In this document: in pieces, positions 55,805 through 64,000 of the stretch
How positions within the stretch are numbered: position 1 is the stretch's first letter
Layout: each line of letters opens with the position of its first letter
Program-made: the position numbers and the translations under genes
Notes under the pieces: generated by a model
Told to the model about the DNA's origin: nothing
The model's database searches: none
The model's input: the letters and a program-made list of their open reading frames with translations, nothing else
Source: Phyllobacterium pellucidum
GTDB lineage: Bacteria; Pseudomonadota; Alphaproteobacteria; Rhizobiales; Rhizobiaceae
Length of the DNA: 64,000 nt
Direction: 5' to 3'
Assembly: GCF_013327855.1 (NCBI RefSeq)
Contig: NZ_JABUMX010000002.1
Location: 62,001 to 126,000 of the forward strand

Positions 55805-57153
55805 CAGTCGGTCTGCTGGCTATTCGGATCGGTGTTGTCATCTTCCTCACCACCCAAATCAGGATCGAAGTCATCGCCAGTGTCGGCAACGACCTGGTCA
55901 AGACCCGGATAGAAGGAGGACTCCACCAACTGCGTGGTAACAACCGTGCGGAGCTCCTGCCCCATGAAAATGCCACTGTCGACCAACGTCTTCGCAGTCT
56001 CGGCGTTCATCTTGCCGATCTCGGCGAGCTGCTTCTCGCTCATCTGCTCAAGCGGCGCCCAGCTGTAGAACACTTCCTCGGGGCGGGCACCGAGCGCAGA
56101 GCGCATCAGGCACTCGTCCAGACGATGAATGGCCGGTGTGATCTCCATGTTCTGCATCGACGAGATACGATCATGATAGTTTTTCATATCGCTTTCGCCG
56201 GTGGCGCTCATGCCGGCCGGAGATTGGCCGAGGAGACGCGTTACCGGGATATCCGCAGCACCCGACACCATCTGCAGGAACGTCTGCATGACCTCGGGCA
56301 GCGTAGAAAAGCTGATCGTCTTGCGCTCATATTCCTCACTGGCATCCATGACCAGGGCGCGGTTGATACCCTTCATGGTGGCCGCGAGGCTAAAGCGCCT
56401 GATAATGCGCGCCTCGTAGTCTGGATCAGCAAGGCTGGACATGAAATCCGGCGTCTTGAACACATCCACGTTGGCTTCGAACACAAGGCTGGCGATATTC
56501 GCCGCGGTGGAGTCAGCCTGTTTCATGGCAGTGATGACCGAATCCAGCGCGCTATCACCCCAGCCGGTATTCACACCAGCAAGCAGCGGATCAGGATGGG
56601 CATTACCGACGAAGATGCAAAGCCGCGAAGGATGGATGCGAAGAAACGTGGTCGCGCCGGTCACCTCGTACCATGAAGGCTTGCCAAACCATTCTGCAGT
56701 GACATCCTGCTCGATCGGCCCGGCAGTGATATCGCGGCGGTTGAGCACGGTCAGGTATTTGATGCCACCCTTCTTGATGCGCTCGATGTCGAGAGGCTCG
56801 GTAAGGTCAGGGTCGCCGGTCCCAATGAACAGGGCAGCGCCGCCCCACAGGCGAGCCTTGATCTGGACCTCATAGAGCTTCTGCCAGAAGCCGAGACGCT
56901 TTTCTTCGGCTTCGATTATTCCGATCTGCTTCTGGTCCGCCTGCCAGTCCCTGCCCTTGCGGACAGCGTCCTGTGCCGGGATATCCACGATCTTGCGACC
57001 GAGCCAGGTGAAGCGATAGGCGTTAAGCAACTCCAGGTCAGTCAGGCACTGGCCGCTATAAAAGGCGGTAGCCATCTTGTCGCGCAGAGGATCATTCAAC
57101 CCGGCGACGAGTGACGTCAGACCATCGGTCTTGAGCTTCACGACTTCACCCAT
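55804..57153 (-). CDS. Portal protein (DUF1073)
   Basis: 449 aa. Portal signatures: RKIVDIPAQDAVRKGRDWQ, YLTVLNRRDITAGPIEQDV, SRLCIFVGNAHPDPLLAG, and GAADIPVTRLLGQSPAGMSA with GESDMKNYHDRIS. DUF1073 proteins are portals of phages with DUF2213/DUF2184 capsids. Some family members carry an Acb1 anti-CBASS phosphodiesterase C-terminally; here the protein ends in an acidic tail after the portal part, so no such domain is present. Confidence 0.86.
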   Translation of the reverse strand: MGEVVKLKTDGLTSLVAGLNDPLRDKMATAFYSGQCLTDLELLNAYRFTWLGRKIVDIPAQDAVRKGRDWQADQKQIGIIEAEEKRLGFWQKLYEVQIKARLWGGAALFIGTGDPDLTEPLDIERIKKGGIKYLTVLNRRDITAGPIEQDVTAEWFGKPSWYEVTGATTFLRIHPSRLCIFVGNAHPDPLLAGVNTGWGDSALDSVITAMKQADSTAANIASLVFEANVDVFKTPDFMSSLADPDYEARIIRRFSLAATMKGINRALVMDASEEYERKTISFSTLPEVMQTFLQMVSGAADIPVTRLLGQSPAGMSATGESDMKNYHDRISSMQNMEITPAIHRLDECLMRSALGARPEEVFYSWAPLEQMSEKQLAEIGKMNAETAKTLVDSGIFMGQELRTVVTTQLVESSFYPGLDQVVADTGDDFDPDLGGEEDDNTDPNSQQTD

Positions 57154-57295
57154 TGCGGTTTGGCTTTCTGAGGCTCGGCGGGTTCTGGATCACATGCTTG
57201 ACGATGGAAGGCGCAGTCTTCACCACACCCTTCAGTCCTTGCTTGCGCGCCTCTGCCAGCATGCGCCGGCGCTGTTCGCAGGAAGAGCAAGCCAT
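57146..57295 (-). CDS. 49-aa protein between terminase and portal
   Basis: ATG 57295 follows GAGGA at good spacing, and the stop overlaps the portal start by 8 nt. Sequence starts MACSSCEQRRRMLAEARKQG and is strongly basic and helical, with a CxxC pair at the N-terminus that might bind a metal together with another chain. Tight packing in the operon argues that it is a real gene. Confidence 0.65.
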   Translation of the reverse strand: MACSSCEQRRRMLAEARKQGLKGVVKTAPSIVKHVIQNPPSLRKPNRNG

Positions 57296-57304
57296 CAGTC
57301 ATCC

Positions 57305-58249
57305 TCAAAGGTTGTCGAGTGTGTAATTCGAGCCGCCGCATATCTCGTCGACCGCATCGATGAACGGGTCGATCTGATCGTCGAACGAGCCATCTGGAAA
57401 CGCGGCGTACTCGGATATGAATGTTTGCTTCCACGGCGCTGACTTCGGGAGCACCACCATGCCGGAGGCGACCGCGGGCACCACGTCGAGCGCGCGGGTG
57501 TATTTGTCCTTGTCACGCTGCAGGGCGATGACCGGTATCGACTTCCGCTTCACGGTCTGGATAAGTCCGGTACCGGAGACCTTGTCTTCCACCACCATCT
57601 TGCGCAGGCTGCCGTATCTCGCAGCATCCATGCCCTTGGCCTTGGCCCAGAAGGTGAGTGCGGTCTTTTCCAGTTCCGGCGCTTCGAAGCGGCCGCGCAC
57701 CAGATCGATCAGGTAGGCCTTGTTGTCGAACCCGGCTCCCCAGTGCTCAAAGACCGAATAATCGTTGCGCTCTTTCGTCTTCTGCGCTGTATCGACGTAG
57801 ATGGCCCGCCATTTCAGTTTCGGCAGTTCATCGTATTCGCCGAGCGCTTCGGTCTTGAACAGGTTACCGCCGGCAACGACAGGATCCTGACCGTACTGGC
57901 CCGCATAGACCTGCATCGCGCTCTGCAAAACCTTGATCTGTTCAAGATTGTGCTTCTCGCCCCATAGCGGCCCGTCGGGCAGCCCGTGCGGTATGACGGT
58001 CACATCACCCGGCGGCGGCTCCATCGCTCCATCGATGAGGACGGGAAGCCGCAGCACATGCCAGTGCTCGCCGGAGTTCTCCATCAGGTGCGCGGCAAAG
58101 TCGTCGACATGCAAGCGCTGCATGATCACGACGACCGGCACATCCTCATGTGCGAGACGAGACCGGAAAGTATTTTCCCAACGCTCGTTGATGAACTTGC
58201 GCGTCGTGTCTGAACTCGCATCGTCCGGCTTGAGCGGATCGTCGATCAC
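57305..58249 (-). pseudogene. Terminase large subunit, C-terminal piece
   Basis: 314 codons from a GTG at 58249 that overlaps the stop of the N-terminal piece (GTGA). It repeats Walker B (VIDDPLKPDDA) and the middle of the protein and adds the C-terminal nuclease part (LKWRAIYVDTAQKTKERNDY, the metal-binding Asp region; KMVVEDKVSGTGLIQTV; DVVPAVASGMVVLPKSAPW). Without the ATPase P-loop it cannot be a full motor; reinitiation at GTGA might allow two-piece expression. Confidence 0.85.
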
Positions 58250-58261
58250 CAGTGCGCCGGT
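57621..58261. repeat. 641-bp tandem duplication, first unit
   Basis: 57621-58261 is repeated without spacer as 58262-58902. The two units look identical. 641 is not a multiple of three, so the terminase frame is broken at the junction. Confidence 0.97.
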
Positions 58262-59460
58262 GCAGCATCCATGCCCTTGGCCTTGGCCCAGAAGGTGAGT
58301 GCGGTCTTTTCCAGTTCCGGCGCTTCGAAGCGGCCGCGCACCAGATCGATCAGGTAGGCCTTGTTGTCGAACCCGGCTCCCCAGTGCTCAAAGACCGAAT
58401 AATCGTTGCGCTCTTTCGTCTTCTGCGCTGTATCGACGTAGATGGCCCGCCATTTCAGTTTCGGCAGTTCATCGTATTCGCCGAGCGCTTCGGTCTTGAA
58501 CAGGTTACCGCCGGCAACGACAGGATCCTGACCGTACTGGCCCGCATAGACCTGCATCGCGCTCTGCAAAACCTTGATCTGTTCAAGATTGTGCTTCTCG
58601 CCCCATAGCGGCCCGTCGGGCAGCCCGTGCGGTATGACGGTCACATCACCCGGCGGCGGCTCCATCGCTCCATCGATGAGGACGGGAAGCCGCAGCACAT
58701 GCCAGTGCTCGCCGGAGTTCTCCATCAGGTGCGCGGCAAAGTCGTCGACATGCAAGCGCTGCATGATCACGACGACCGGCACATCCTCATGTGCGAGACG
58801 AGACCGGAAAGTATTTTCCCAACGCTCGTTGATGAACTTGCGCGTCGTGTCTGAACTCGCATCGTCCGGCTTGAGCGGATCGTCGATCACCAGTGCGCCG
58901 GTAAAGCCCGGTTCAGCAAGGATACCAGCACGAAAGCCGGTTATCGGCTCGCCAGAAGCCGCGGCGCGCAGATGGCCACCATCCGTGGTGCGCCACAGCC
59001 CTTTGGCGTTGGTCTCCAGCCGCATCCGGATCGGCCAGTTGGCCTGGTAGCCATCGAGACCGATGACATCCTTGACCTTCGACGAGTTATCCAGCGCCAG
59101 CGCTTGCGCGTAGCTGGCATGAATGAACCTCGATCGAGGATTGATGGCAAAGCCGCGGGCGATGAAGTTGACCACTGCGAGCTCGGTCTTGCCATACCCC
59201 GGCGGGATATTGATGATCAGCCGCTTGATCTGGCAGGTGAGAACCTTGTCGATCGTATCGCAGAACACCGGATGGAAAGGTGCGATCGAAAACGGCTGTC
59301 CTTCCTTCTCCAGAAAGAACTTCTTCGTAAAGGCTAGATGCGAGGCGAGCAGCGTGACCTTCTCAGCCTTGCGCTCTTCCTCAGTCTTCCGGCTCTCCCG
59401 CTCCGTCCTGATCGCCTTCAGCAATTCCAATCTGGACAAGTGCACGTTCAAGAACTTCAA
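58246..59460 (-). pseudogene. Terminase large subunit, N-terminal piece (disrupted)
   Basis: ATPase motor of DNA packaging. The piece reads 404 codons with Walker A (NIPPGYGKTELAVVNF), Walker B (GALVIDDPLKPDDA) and part of the nuclease domain, then passes the junction at 58261/58262 and stops after KGMDAAPAHW. Removing one 641-bp unit joins it to the C-terminal piece in one 504-aa frame, a normal TerL length. The longest start is TTG 59460; GTG 59445 is also possible. Either start overlaps the terS end. Confidence 0.88.
58262..58902. repeat. 641-bp tandem duplication, second unit
   Basis: Second unit of the head-to-tail repeat; the flank at 58903 onwards is the unique upstream part of the terminase gene. 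Confidence 0.97.
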
Positions 59461-59755
59461 GCTCCTGTTCAGTCATGCCCTTGAGGCGGGTGATGTCGGC
59501 AATCTGTACCGGTCCGCCCTTGGGTCCAGTATGTGCAACTGCAGCCAGCCGGGCATGCATGTAGGGTGCAGCGTCCTTGGCGAACGATGCTGCGCCGGCC
59601 AAATCTTCTTTTTTGACGCATTCGTTCATTGCCATCAGCATGACCTCCAGAGGCGTTAAGCCTTCGGCCGATGCCTTATCCGCAATTGCGCGCGTTCGCT
59701 TTGTAGAGGCACCTGGCTTACGCCCAGCCCCTATTCTTTTGCCACCACGCGCCAC
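59381..59755 (-). CDS. Terminase small subunit-like protein
   Basis: 124 aa immediately upstream of the large subunit and overlapping it. Basic N-terminus (GGKRIGAGRKPGASTKRTRA) as in many DNA-binding TerS proteins, then EGLTPLEVMLMAMNECVKKE, a helical segment frequent in this family, and an acidic end. Confidence 0.75.
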   Translation of the reverse strand: MARGGKRIGAGRKPGASTKRTRAIADKASAEGLTPLEVMLMAMNECVKKEDLAGAASFAKDAAPYMHARLAAVAHTGPKGGPVQIADITRLKGMTEQELEVLERALVQIGIAEGDQDGAGEPED

Positions 59756-59798
59756 GATGATTACCTTTGATTTTTTTCAATCCGAAACCGGAATCGCC

Positions 59799-61721
59799 CT
59801 AGTGAGGCACGACCCCAGCACGAGCCAGCACAGCAGCCTGGCTAGCACTATCCAATGATGCTGTGACGCTTTCCATGATCGGCCTTGCGACGATTCGAGC
59901 CCCTGCCGTGGTGAAGTGTCCGAAATCCCATGAGATGATATCGGACGCTTTCCCTGGTATTCGAGCAAGGCAACCCTGATCGTTGCATAATACATCAGTC
60001 AGGGAGAAATAACGGGTGCCATTTTCTGAGGCCAGATGCCTGATCTGCCCGTCGACATGCTCATTCTGCTTCGTCGGAAGATCGGCAATCCTCTCTGGGA
60101 TATGCGATCTATCTGCGTTCCACAGATCGAAGAGAACATCGGGCAGGTTTTTCGGATACTCGGGGAATTGACCGATGAGGACGACGTTGCTGCCGATTTG
60201 ATGCAGCGCGTCGATTGATGCGCGCAGGCCATCGGCGTACTGGCCGGAAGCCCAGTCACTAGAATATCCGGCCCATCGAGCATAGATCAAAACCACATCG
60301 GGACGGGATTTGGCAAGGCGCTGGATTACCTTCGCCGTCATCGCATTGCAATAAGGATCGGAACTTCCTCCGGGCGGGCAGTTGCTGACGCTGAATTGAG
60401 CAATTTCGATACCTGCGCCAGCCTCGGCGCGTAGCCCCGGGTAAAGGCGGGCGCTGTAAGAATCTCCCCAGATCGCGACCTTCTTCGATAAGGGACTGAA
60501 CCTATCGCACTCATCGCCAAAGTCGTTGGTGCCGTCCGCCTTTATGAACCAGCACGACCCCTCGCGAGCGTCCGTTACGTAGTCGTATTTCGAGTAGGCG
60601 AGGATCTTGTTGATGTCGCTCGAATACCATAACGAGCGCAGGTCGAAATAGGACGTCAGCGCGAAGACAACGCCCAAGGCGCACATGGTCGGGAATAGGT
60701 GTGAGAACGCGGTTTTCAGGCTCTGCCGCTGAACGCGACGCTCGAGGAGCAGATAAGTAGCTGCTGCCAAGCCGACGCTGATCCCAACAAGGTATGCCAT
60801 TTGGAGCGCGGTGGGGGCGCCGATCGCGATCCGTGCAAGAGAGAAGACTGGCCAATGCCAGAGATACAGCGGGTAGCTGATCAGGCCTAGGCCAACGAAA
60901 GCTGGACTGGATAGGATGGTTCGATTGAATGCGGCGCCGTTTCCTGCGGCGATAATAGCGCATGTGCCGACTACCGGGAGTAGTGCCGCGGGACCAGGGA
61001 AGAACAAATCGCTGCGCTGAAAAACGGCTGAAAGGCCTATGAGTAGCAATCCTCCAGCGGCAATGATCTCCCCGCGCTTCAGATTTCTGGTTGGCAACAC
61101 CGCGAGGAGGCTCCCGGCTGACAGTTCCCATGCCCTGCTCAGTGGGGAAAAGAACGCAGCGGTAGGAGACCAATTGGTGGCGTAGACGCTGTAGAGTAGC
61201 GAGATGATCGTAATGCCGCAGAATACGGTGACCATCGTCTTTCGTTTGCGGAATATGAGCGCGACCAAAGCGGGCCAGAGGATATAGAACTGCTCCTCGA
61301 TGCCCAGGCTCCAGAGGTGGAGCAGCGGCTTGGTTTCCGAGGCTGCATCAAAATATCCCGCCTCGTGCCAAAAGATGAGGTTGGGGATGAATAGTGCAGC
61401 CGCAACGCCATGCCTGCCCAACATCTGAAGCTGCGCCGTCGATAGGACAGCCAAAGACGCGATCGCAGTCGCTGCGAGGACAAGGCACAGTGCCGGGTAG
61501 ATCCTCCTGACGCGTCGGCCGTAGAAGGCTGATAGACTGAATGTCCCGCTTTCCAAGCTTTTTACGATGATTCCGGTGATGAGAAAGCCGGAAATGACAA
61601 AGAAAATATCTACGCCGACAAACCCGCCTGGCAACGCGCCCGGGAAGGCGTGAAAAATCACGACGATACCTACGGCTACGGCGCGCAGTCCGTCAATCTC
61701 TGGGCGATATTGGGGCTGCAT
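59799..61721 (-). CDS. OafA-type acyltransferase with SGNH domain
   Basis: 640-aa membrane protein: an acyltransferase-3 domain with about 10 TM segments (EIDGLRAVAVGIVVIFHAFP with the conserved His, RRVRRIYPALCL, HLWSLGIEEQFYILWP) and a C-terminal periplasmic SGNH domain (VAIWGDSYSARLYPGL with GDS; SWDFGHFTTAGARIV with the Asp-His pair). Such enzymes O-acetylate O-antigen or other glycans. Inside a prophage the likely role is lysogenic conversion that alters the phage receptor. It lies between regulatory genes and terminase in the late orientation. Confidence 0.85.
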   Translation of the reverse strand: MQPQYRPEIDGLRAVAVGIVVIFHAFPGALPGGFVGVDIFFVISGFLITGIIVKSLESGTFSLSAFYGRRVRRIYPALCLVLAATAIASLAVLSTAQLQMLGRHGVAAALFIPNLIFWHEAGYFDAASETKPLLHLWSLGIEEQFYILWPALVALIFRKRKTMVTVFCGITIISLLYSVYATNWSPTAAFFSPLSRAWELSAGSLLAVLPTRNLKRGEIIAAGGLLLIGLSAVFQRSDLFFPGPAALLPVVGTCAIIAAGNGAAFNRTILSSPAFVGLGLISYPLYLWHWPVFSLARIAIGAPTALQMAYLVGISVGLAAATYLLLERRVQRQSLKTAFSHLFPTMCALGVVFALTSYFDLRSLWYSSDINKILAYSKYDYVTDAREGSCWFIKADGTNDFGDECDRFSPLSKKVAIWGDSYSARLYPGLRAEAGAGIEIAQFSVSNCPPGGSSDPYCNAMTAKVIQRLAKSRPDVVLIYARWAGYSSDWASGQYADGLRASIDALHQIGSNVVLIGQFPEYPKNLPDVLFDLWNADRSHIPERIADLPTKQNEHVDGQIRHLASENGTRYFSLTDVLCNDQGCLARIPGKASDIISWDFGHFTTAGARIVARPIMESVTASLDSASQAAVLARAGVVPH

Positions 61722-61784
61722 TCAATCAGTCGCATCGTTTCATGAAGGATAGTCGCCTGGTTGCGACCAAAACCTCATAGCCGT

Positions 61785-62267
61785 TTACCAAACTGATTTC
61801 AAGGAACATCCCCGCCGCTCCCCGGGCGCTTCGGTGCGCGGGGAGTGCGCTGTCGTCGTGCCGCCTACCATCCATTCGAGCGAGGCGAAACCCTCATCGC
61901 CCGTCAATGTGAGGATCGTCGAATACGAAATGTGATCGCGCGGGTTCTCGCCGACAGACTGCAACCACCTGACTTGCGCCGTGATGGCCTCGACCTCGAG
62001 GTCGTTGACGCCCTCGAACACGTTCCCATTCATCGGGATGCCGTTGCTGTGCTGCACATGGTGGACGAGCTCGTGCACCAGAACACACTGGTCGTATCGG
62101 CATCCCTGACGCCAGCGCTTCAGCGTTATCACCGGCATCCACTGAACCGAGAACCGGCCCCGCGGCTCCATGTCAGGATCGATGTGGATGAAAGGCAGAA
62201 ACTCAGGCCGAGGATACTTGAGGAGATCAGCACCGAAGTGCATGAACTCCAGCGCCAGATCGTACAT
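61785..62267 (-). CDS. HExxH protein (DUF6647-like)
   Basis: 160 aa. QCVLVHELVHHVQHSNGIPM contains a zinc-protease HExxH motif, and NDLEVEAITAQVRWLQSVG supplies a downstream Glu as third ligand. Found often in prophages of this order; function unknown, possibly a degenerate or active metallopeptidase. The coding end overlaps a strong GC hairpin (about 61812-61843). It begins 2 nt after a 37-aa leader-like gene. Confidence 0.68.
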   Translation of the reverse strand: MYDLALEFMHFGADLLKYPRPEFLPFIHIDPDMEPRGRFSVQWMPVITLKRWRQGCRYDQCVLVHELVHHVQHSNGIPMNGNVFEGVNDLEVEAITAQVRWLQSVGENPRDHISYSTILTLTGDEGFASLEWMVGGTTTAHSPRTEAPGERRGCSLKSVW

Positions 62268-62269
62268 GG

Positions 62270-62383
62270 TTATTTGGCCTTCGCCGGCATCTTTGCAACG
62301 GGTCGGTCAGGCTTTGGAAATGCTCCAGCCGCGCCGGAAGACAACAGCACGCCGATTGCAGCAAGGAATGCGCGTCGGTTCAT
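62270..62383 (-). CDS. 37-aa signal-peptide-like protein
   Basis: ATG 62383 follows GGAGAGAC. Sequence MNRRAFLAAIGVLLSSGAAG is a signal peptide with a twin-Arg-like start, followed by a short basic, Pro-rich end. It stops 2 nt before the HExxH gene, so the two are translated together. It could be an exported peptide or the separated leader of the downstream protein. Confidence 0.6.
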   Translation of the reverse strand: MNRRAFLAAIGVLLSSGAAGAFPKPDRPVAKMPAKAK

Positions 62384-62397
62384 ACTGTCTCTCCAAA

Positions 62398-62421
62398 TGA
62401 GAAACCCCGCACTGGGCGGGG
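62398..62421 (-). terminator. Rho-independent terminator after the DUF6362-like gene
   Basis: CCCCGC/GCGGGG stem (62405-62421, 5-nt loop) followed by TTTCTC on the minus strand. It separates the regulatory genes from the late operon and may be the target of an antiterminator. Confidence 0.7.
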
Positions 62422-62561
62422 CTATTGGCTATCAAGACGCACCGTAATCGGCCCTTATCAAGGGAGGATGTCTACGCGGGCTTTTCCCATCCATTTAACC
62501 GACTGGCCCATGACCTGGCGTCGTCCTGCCATGGGTTCGACCGACGCTGCCGCCGTCCTGA

Positions 62562-63215
62562 TTATGCCGCCTGCTTCTTGAGCATTGCTGCCCGGCGCTG
62601 GCGTCTCTGTTCATTGCGCTTTTCGGCCCAACTGAAATCGTTCTTGGCACCTGCGATGATCGGCTGGAAGGCTTCGTCGTCGGCCCAGGAGATCACACCG
62701 TTCGTTCGGCGGGGTTCTCTGATCTTATCTGCAAAGTATGCGATTTCGGGGTCGTCAGGCAACTCCCCGAATTCAGCCATATCGTTATTCTGCAATGGCT
62801 TGCGAAAGAGTTTGAATATAATTTCTGAGACAGCGCGGTCTTTTCGGCGCCGCCCGGTCTCGGGATGGATGCCCCACTTGAAGCAACTGTCCTTGAAATA
62901 CCGACGACCCGACGCATGGCAGAAAGCCCATTCCGAGAGGCTCATGCGATTGTTGGCATTTGAGACCAGCGCGAGCCAACTCAGTGCCTCATCCGCTTCC
63001 GACACCTGCCGAGCGGTGGGCTGGCGGGCAAGGCTGTCCCAAAACTCCTTGCGCTCCTCGGCAAGTCGCTCACTGCCCCAGCCGTTCTTGTCAACCTGGT
63101 CATGGAGATAGGGGAGCGACATGGATTTCATCGCCGTCGGCCCCACGCTGCCATAACTGCGCAGCGCGATCTCGTAGGCCTCGATCAGGCGCTCTGCGAT
63201 ATCACCCTCGGTCAA
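62562..63215 (-). CDS. DUF6362-like phage protein
   Basis: 217 aa, helical, with VSEADEALSWLALVSNANNR, SLSEWAFCHASGRRYFKDSC and a basic helix near ETGRRRKDRAVSEIIFKLF that may bind nucleic acid. Its place just before the late genes is where Q-like or other late regulators are found. The DUF6362 label and regulatory role are tentative. Confidence 0.6.
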   Translation of the reverse strand: MTEGDIAERLIEAYEIALRSYGSVGPTAMKSMSLPYLHDQVDKNGWGSERLAEERKEFWDSLARQPTARQVSEADEALSWLALVSNANNRMSLSEWAFCHASGRRYFKDSCFKWGIHPETGRRRKDRAVSEIIFKLFRKPLQNNDMAEFGELPDDPEIAYFADKIREPRRTNGVISWADDEAFQPIIAGAKNDFSWAEKRNEQRRQRRAAMLKKQAA

Positions 63216-63655
63216 GGAATCCTCCGTCTGTCGTCAAGTAGGTCAAGTTGGTCGGAATTAGGGCCGAAGCGGCGATACAGGCGTTCATAAACCATGCCGC
63301 CCAAGGCATGCCTCTGTGATACCACACCGGACAAATCATGGGTGATGAACTGCAATTCACCCACAGGCATTGCGTCCCATGTCTCGAGCCAATCGCCCGT
63401 GCGATTTTCAACGATACTGCGGCAAGCTCGGATCATATCGGATGCCATCCACAGACCCACCTCGTCGAGCAGCAGCTTGTTATTGGCGGTCTCGGCCAGC
63501 GTTGAAAGTACGAGCCGCAAGTGCCCCTCGCCGAAGCGCCGAGCAATTCGCTCCAAGGTGGCCACAGCACGGGTTTCACCGAGCTCCGGATATCTGCGCC
63601 CGTCGATCAGTGTCACGCCGTACTCGGCCGCTATGGAGGCGACGCGTTCTGTCAT
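63212..63655 (-). CDS. Phage protein, unknown
   Basis: 147 aa from ATG 63655 (MTERVASIAAEYGVTLIDGR), overlapping both neighbours by ATGA-type junctions. Helical, with ARRFGEGHLRLVLSTLAETA and VENRTGDWLETWDAMPVGEL. Similar small proteins occur in the early/regulatory blocks of prophages of this order. No function assigned. Confidence 0.62.
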   Translation of the reverse strand: MTERVASIAAEYGVTLIDGRRYPELGETRAVATLERIARRFGEGHLRLVLSTLAETANNKLLLDEVGLWMASDMIRACRSIVENRTGDWLETWDAMPVGELQFITHDLSGVVSQRHALGGMVYERLYRRFGPNSDQLDLLDDRRRIP

Positions 63656-63837
63656 GTGGACAACGCCTTCAACAATCTGGAGTGGCGATCGATATCCTGG
63701 TTGATCTGCGGCAACTCGTCGTTCCGAGCGGTGCGTAGGCGCCGGCATTCGCGGTCCTGCTGGTAGCGCAATTCGTTGACGAGCCATTCGCAGTCGGCAG
63801 CATCGAGTACGACGGCGTGCTTCAAAGGCTTAGTCAT
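63652..63837 (-). CDS. Small phage protein, unknown
   Basis: 61 aa from ATG 63837: TKPLKHAVVLDAADCEWLVN then QQDRECRRLRTARNDELPQI. Charged helical hairpin. Start overlaps the stop of the upstream 27-aa gene by 8 nt. Confidence 0.6.
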   Translation of the reverse strand: MTKPLKHAVVLDAADCEWLVNELRYQQDRECRRLRTARNDELPQINQDIDRHSRLLKALST

Positions 63838-63913
63838 TGCTGCCACGCCTCCGGAAGCACCATGCAACCCCAAGGATCACCAACGCATATGTGAGAATGT
63901 CGAAGGAGGTCAT
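63830..63913 (-). CDS. 27-aa single-TM peptide
   Basis: ATG 63913 overlaps the previous stop (ATGA). TSFDILTYALVILGVAWCFR forms one TM helix followed by basic RRRGSND. Coupled on both sides in the regulatory operon. Confidence 0.5.
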   Translation of the reverse strand: MTSFDILTYALVILGVAWCFRRRGSND

Positions 63914-64000
63914 GCCTTTGCCCTTTCCTTCCGCTCGATCTTCACCTCGCGCCCTTTGACGTAGATCGCGCCCCACTGCTTCTCTGCCTCAGATATGGCC
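63910..64000 (-). CDS. Phage protein, C-terminal part only
   Basis: About 30 codons enter from the right edge and end in a basic tail (QWGAIYVKGREVKIERKERA then stop at 63910). The rest lies outside the window; not identifiable. Confidence 0.5.
   Translation of the reverse strand, partial: AISEAEKQWGAIYVKGREVKIERKERAKA

Noticed and set aside
55804..57153. Acb1 anti-CBASS domain on the DUF1073 protein
   Set aside because: The protein ends shortly after the portal domain with an acidic tail; no phosphodiesterase-like HxT motifs are seen.
61812..61843. GC-rich hairpin at the end of the HExxH gene as terminator
   Set aside because: Strong stem but inside the coding end and without a T run; transcription must continue into the late genes.

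Overview
The window comes from an alphaproteobacterium of the order Hyphomicrobiales (Rhizobiales). The left third carries the conserved rhizobial gene order nagZ - SPOR protein - argS - dgt - erpA - xth, plus exoR, popZ (DUF2497), tolC and pcm, all with Rhizobiaceae/Phyllobacteriaceae/Brucellaceae-like sequences. No rRNA, tRNA or CRISPR array was seen. I cannot name the genus.

1-24 kb is ordinary chromosome. It encodes chromosome segregation (scpA, partial scpB), peptidoglycan recycling (nagZ), an SPOR-domain septal protein, argS, dgt, the Fe-S carrier erpA, exonuclease III, a Tat-exported phosphocholine-type phospholipase C preceded by three 11-bp direct repeats that look like a Pho box, the exopolysaccharide regulator exoR, a FadL-type outer-membrane channel, valS, popZ, tolC, pcm, a GGDEF protein and an NCS1 permease. 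Several rho-independent terminators delimit the units.

24.2-28.8 kb is an accessory segment. A two-TM protein carries an extracytoplasmic beta-rich region and a cytoplasmic domain resembling effector-associated domain 1 (EAD1). It is followed by a synthetase-only RelA/SpoT protein, a small partner gene and, on the other strand, a protein with a HEPN-like NKVKHDR motif. This is the best candidate for an undescribed conflict or immunity system. DUF982 and a small helical protein follow.

28.85-64 kb is most of a contractile-tail (myovirus-type) prophage. Nearly all of it is on the minus strand, and it runs off the right edge before any integrase or repressor is reached. In transcription order (right to left) it has small regulatory/DUF6362 genes, an HExxH protein, an OafA-type acyltransferase, small and large terminase, DUF1073 portal, Mu-F-like minor head protein, DUF2213 protease/scaffold, DUF2190-like cement, DUF2184 major capsid, small structural proteins, a 22-residue-repeat protein, DUF4054 connector and neck proteins, DUF3383 sheath, tube, a tail chaperone with a -1 frameshift site, tape measure, a compact Pam3-like baseplate, fibre genes, and a lysis cassette (muramidase, holin, overlapping Rz/Rz1) ending in a terminator at 28.85 kb.

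Three cargo units lie in the opposite (+) orientation inside this late operon: a secreted thermonuclease, a secreted periplasmic protein between chaperone and tape measure, and a putative AbiC-type abortive-infection protein with a small companion.

Two exact head-to-tail duplications stand out. A 2079-bp unit in the fibre region leaves two copies of a 453-residue reading frame, with three clustered substitutions. A 641-bp unit lies inside the large terminase gene and splits it. Removing one unit from each restores clean single genes, so they are either recent rearrangements that cripple packaging or assembly errors.
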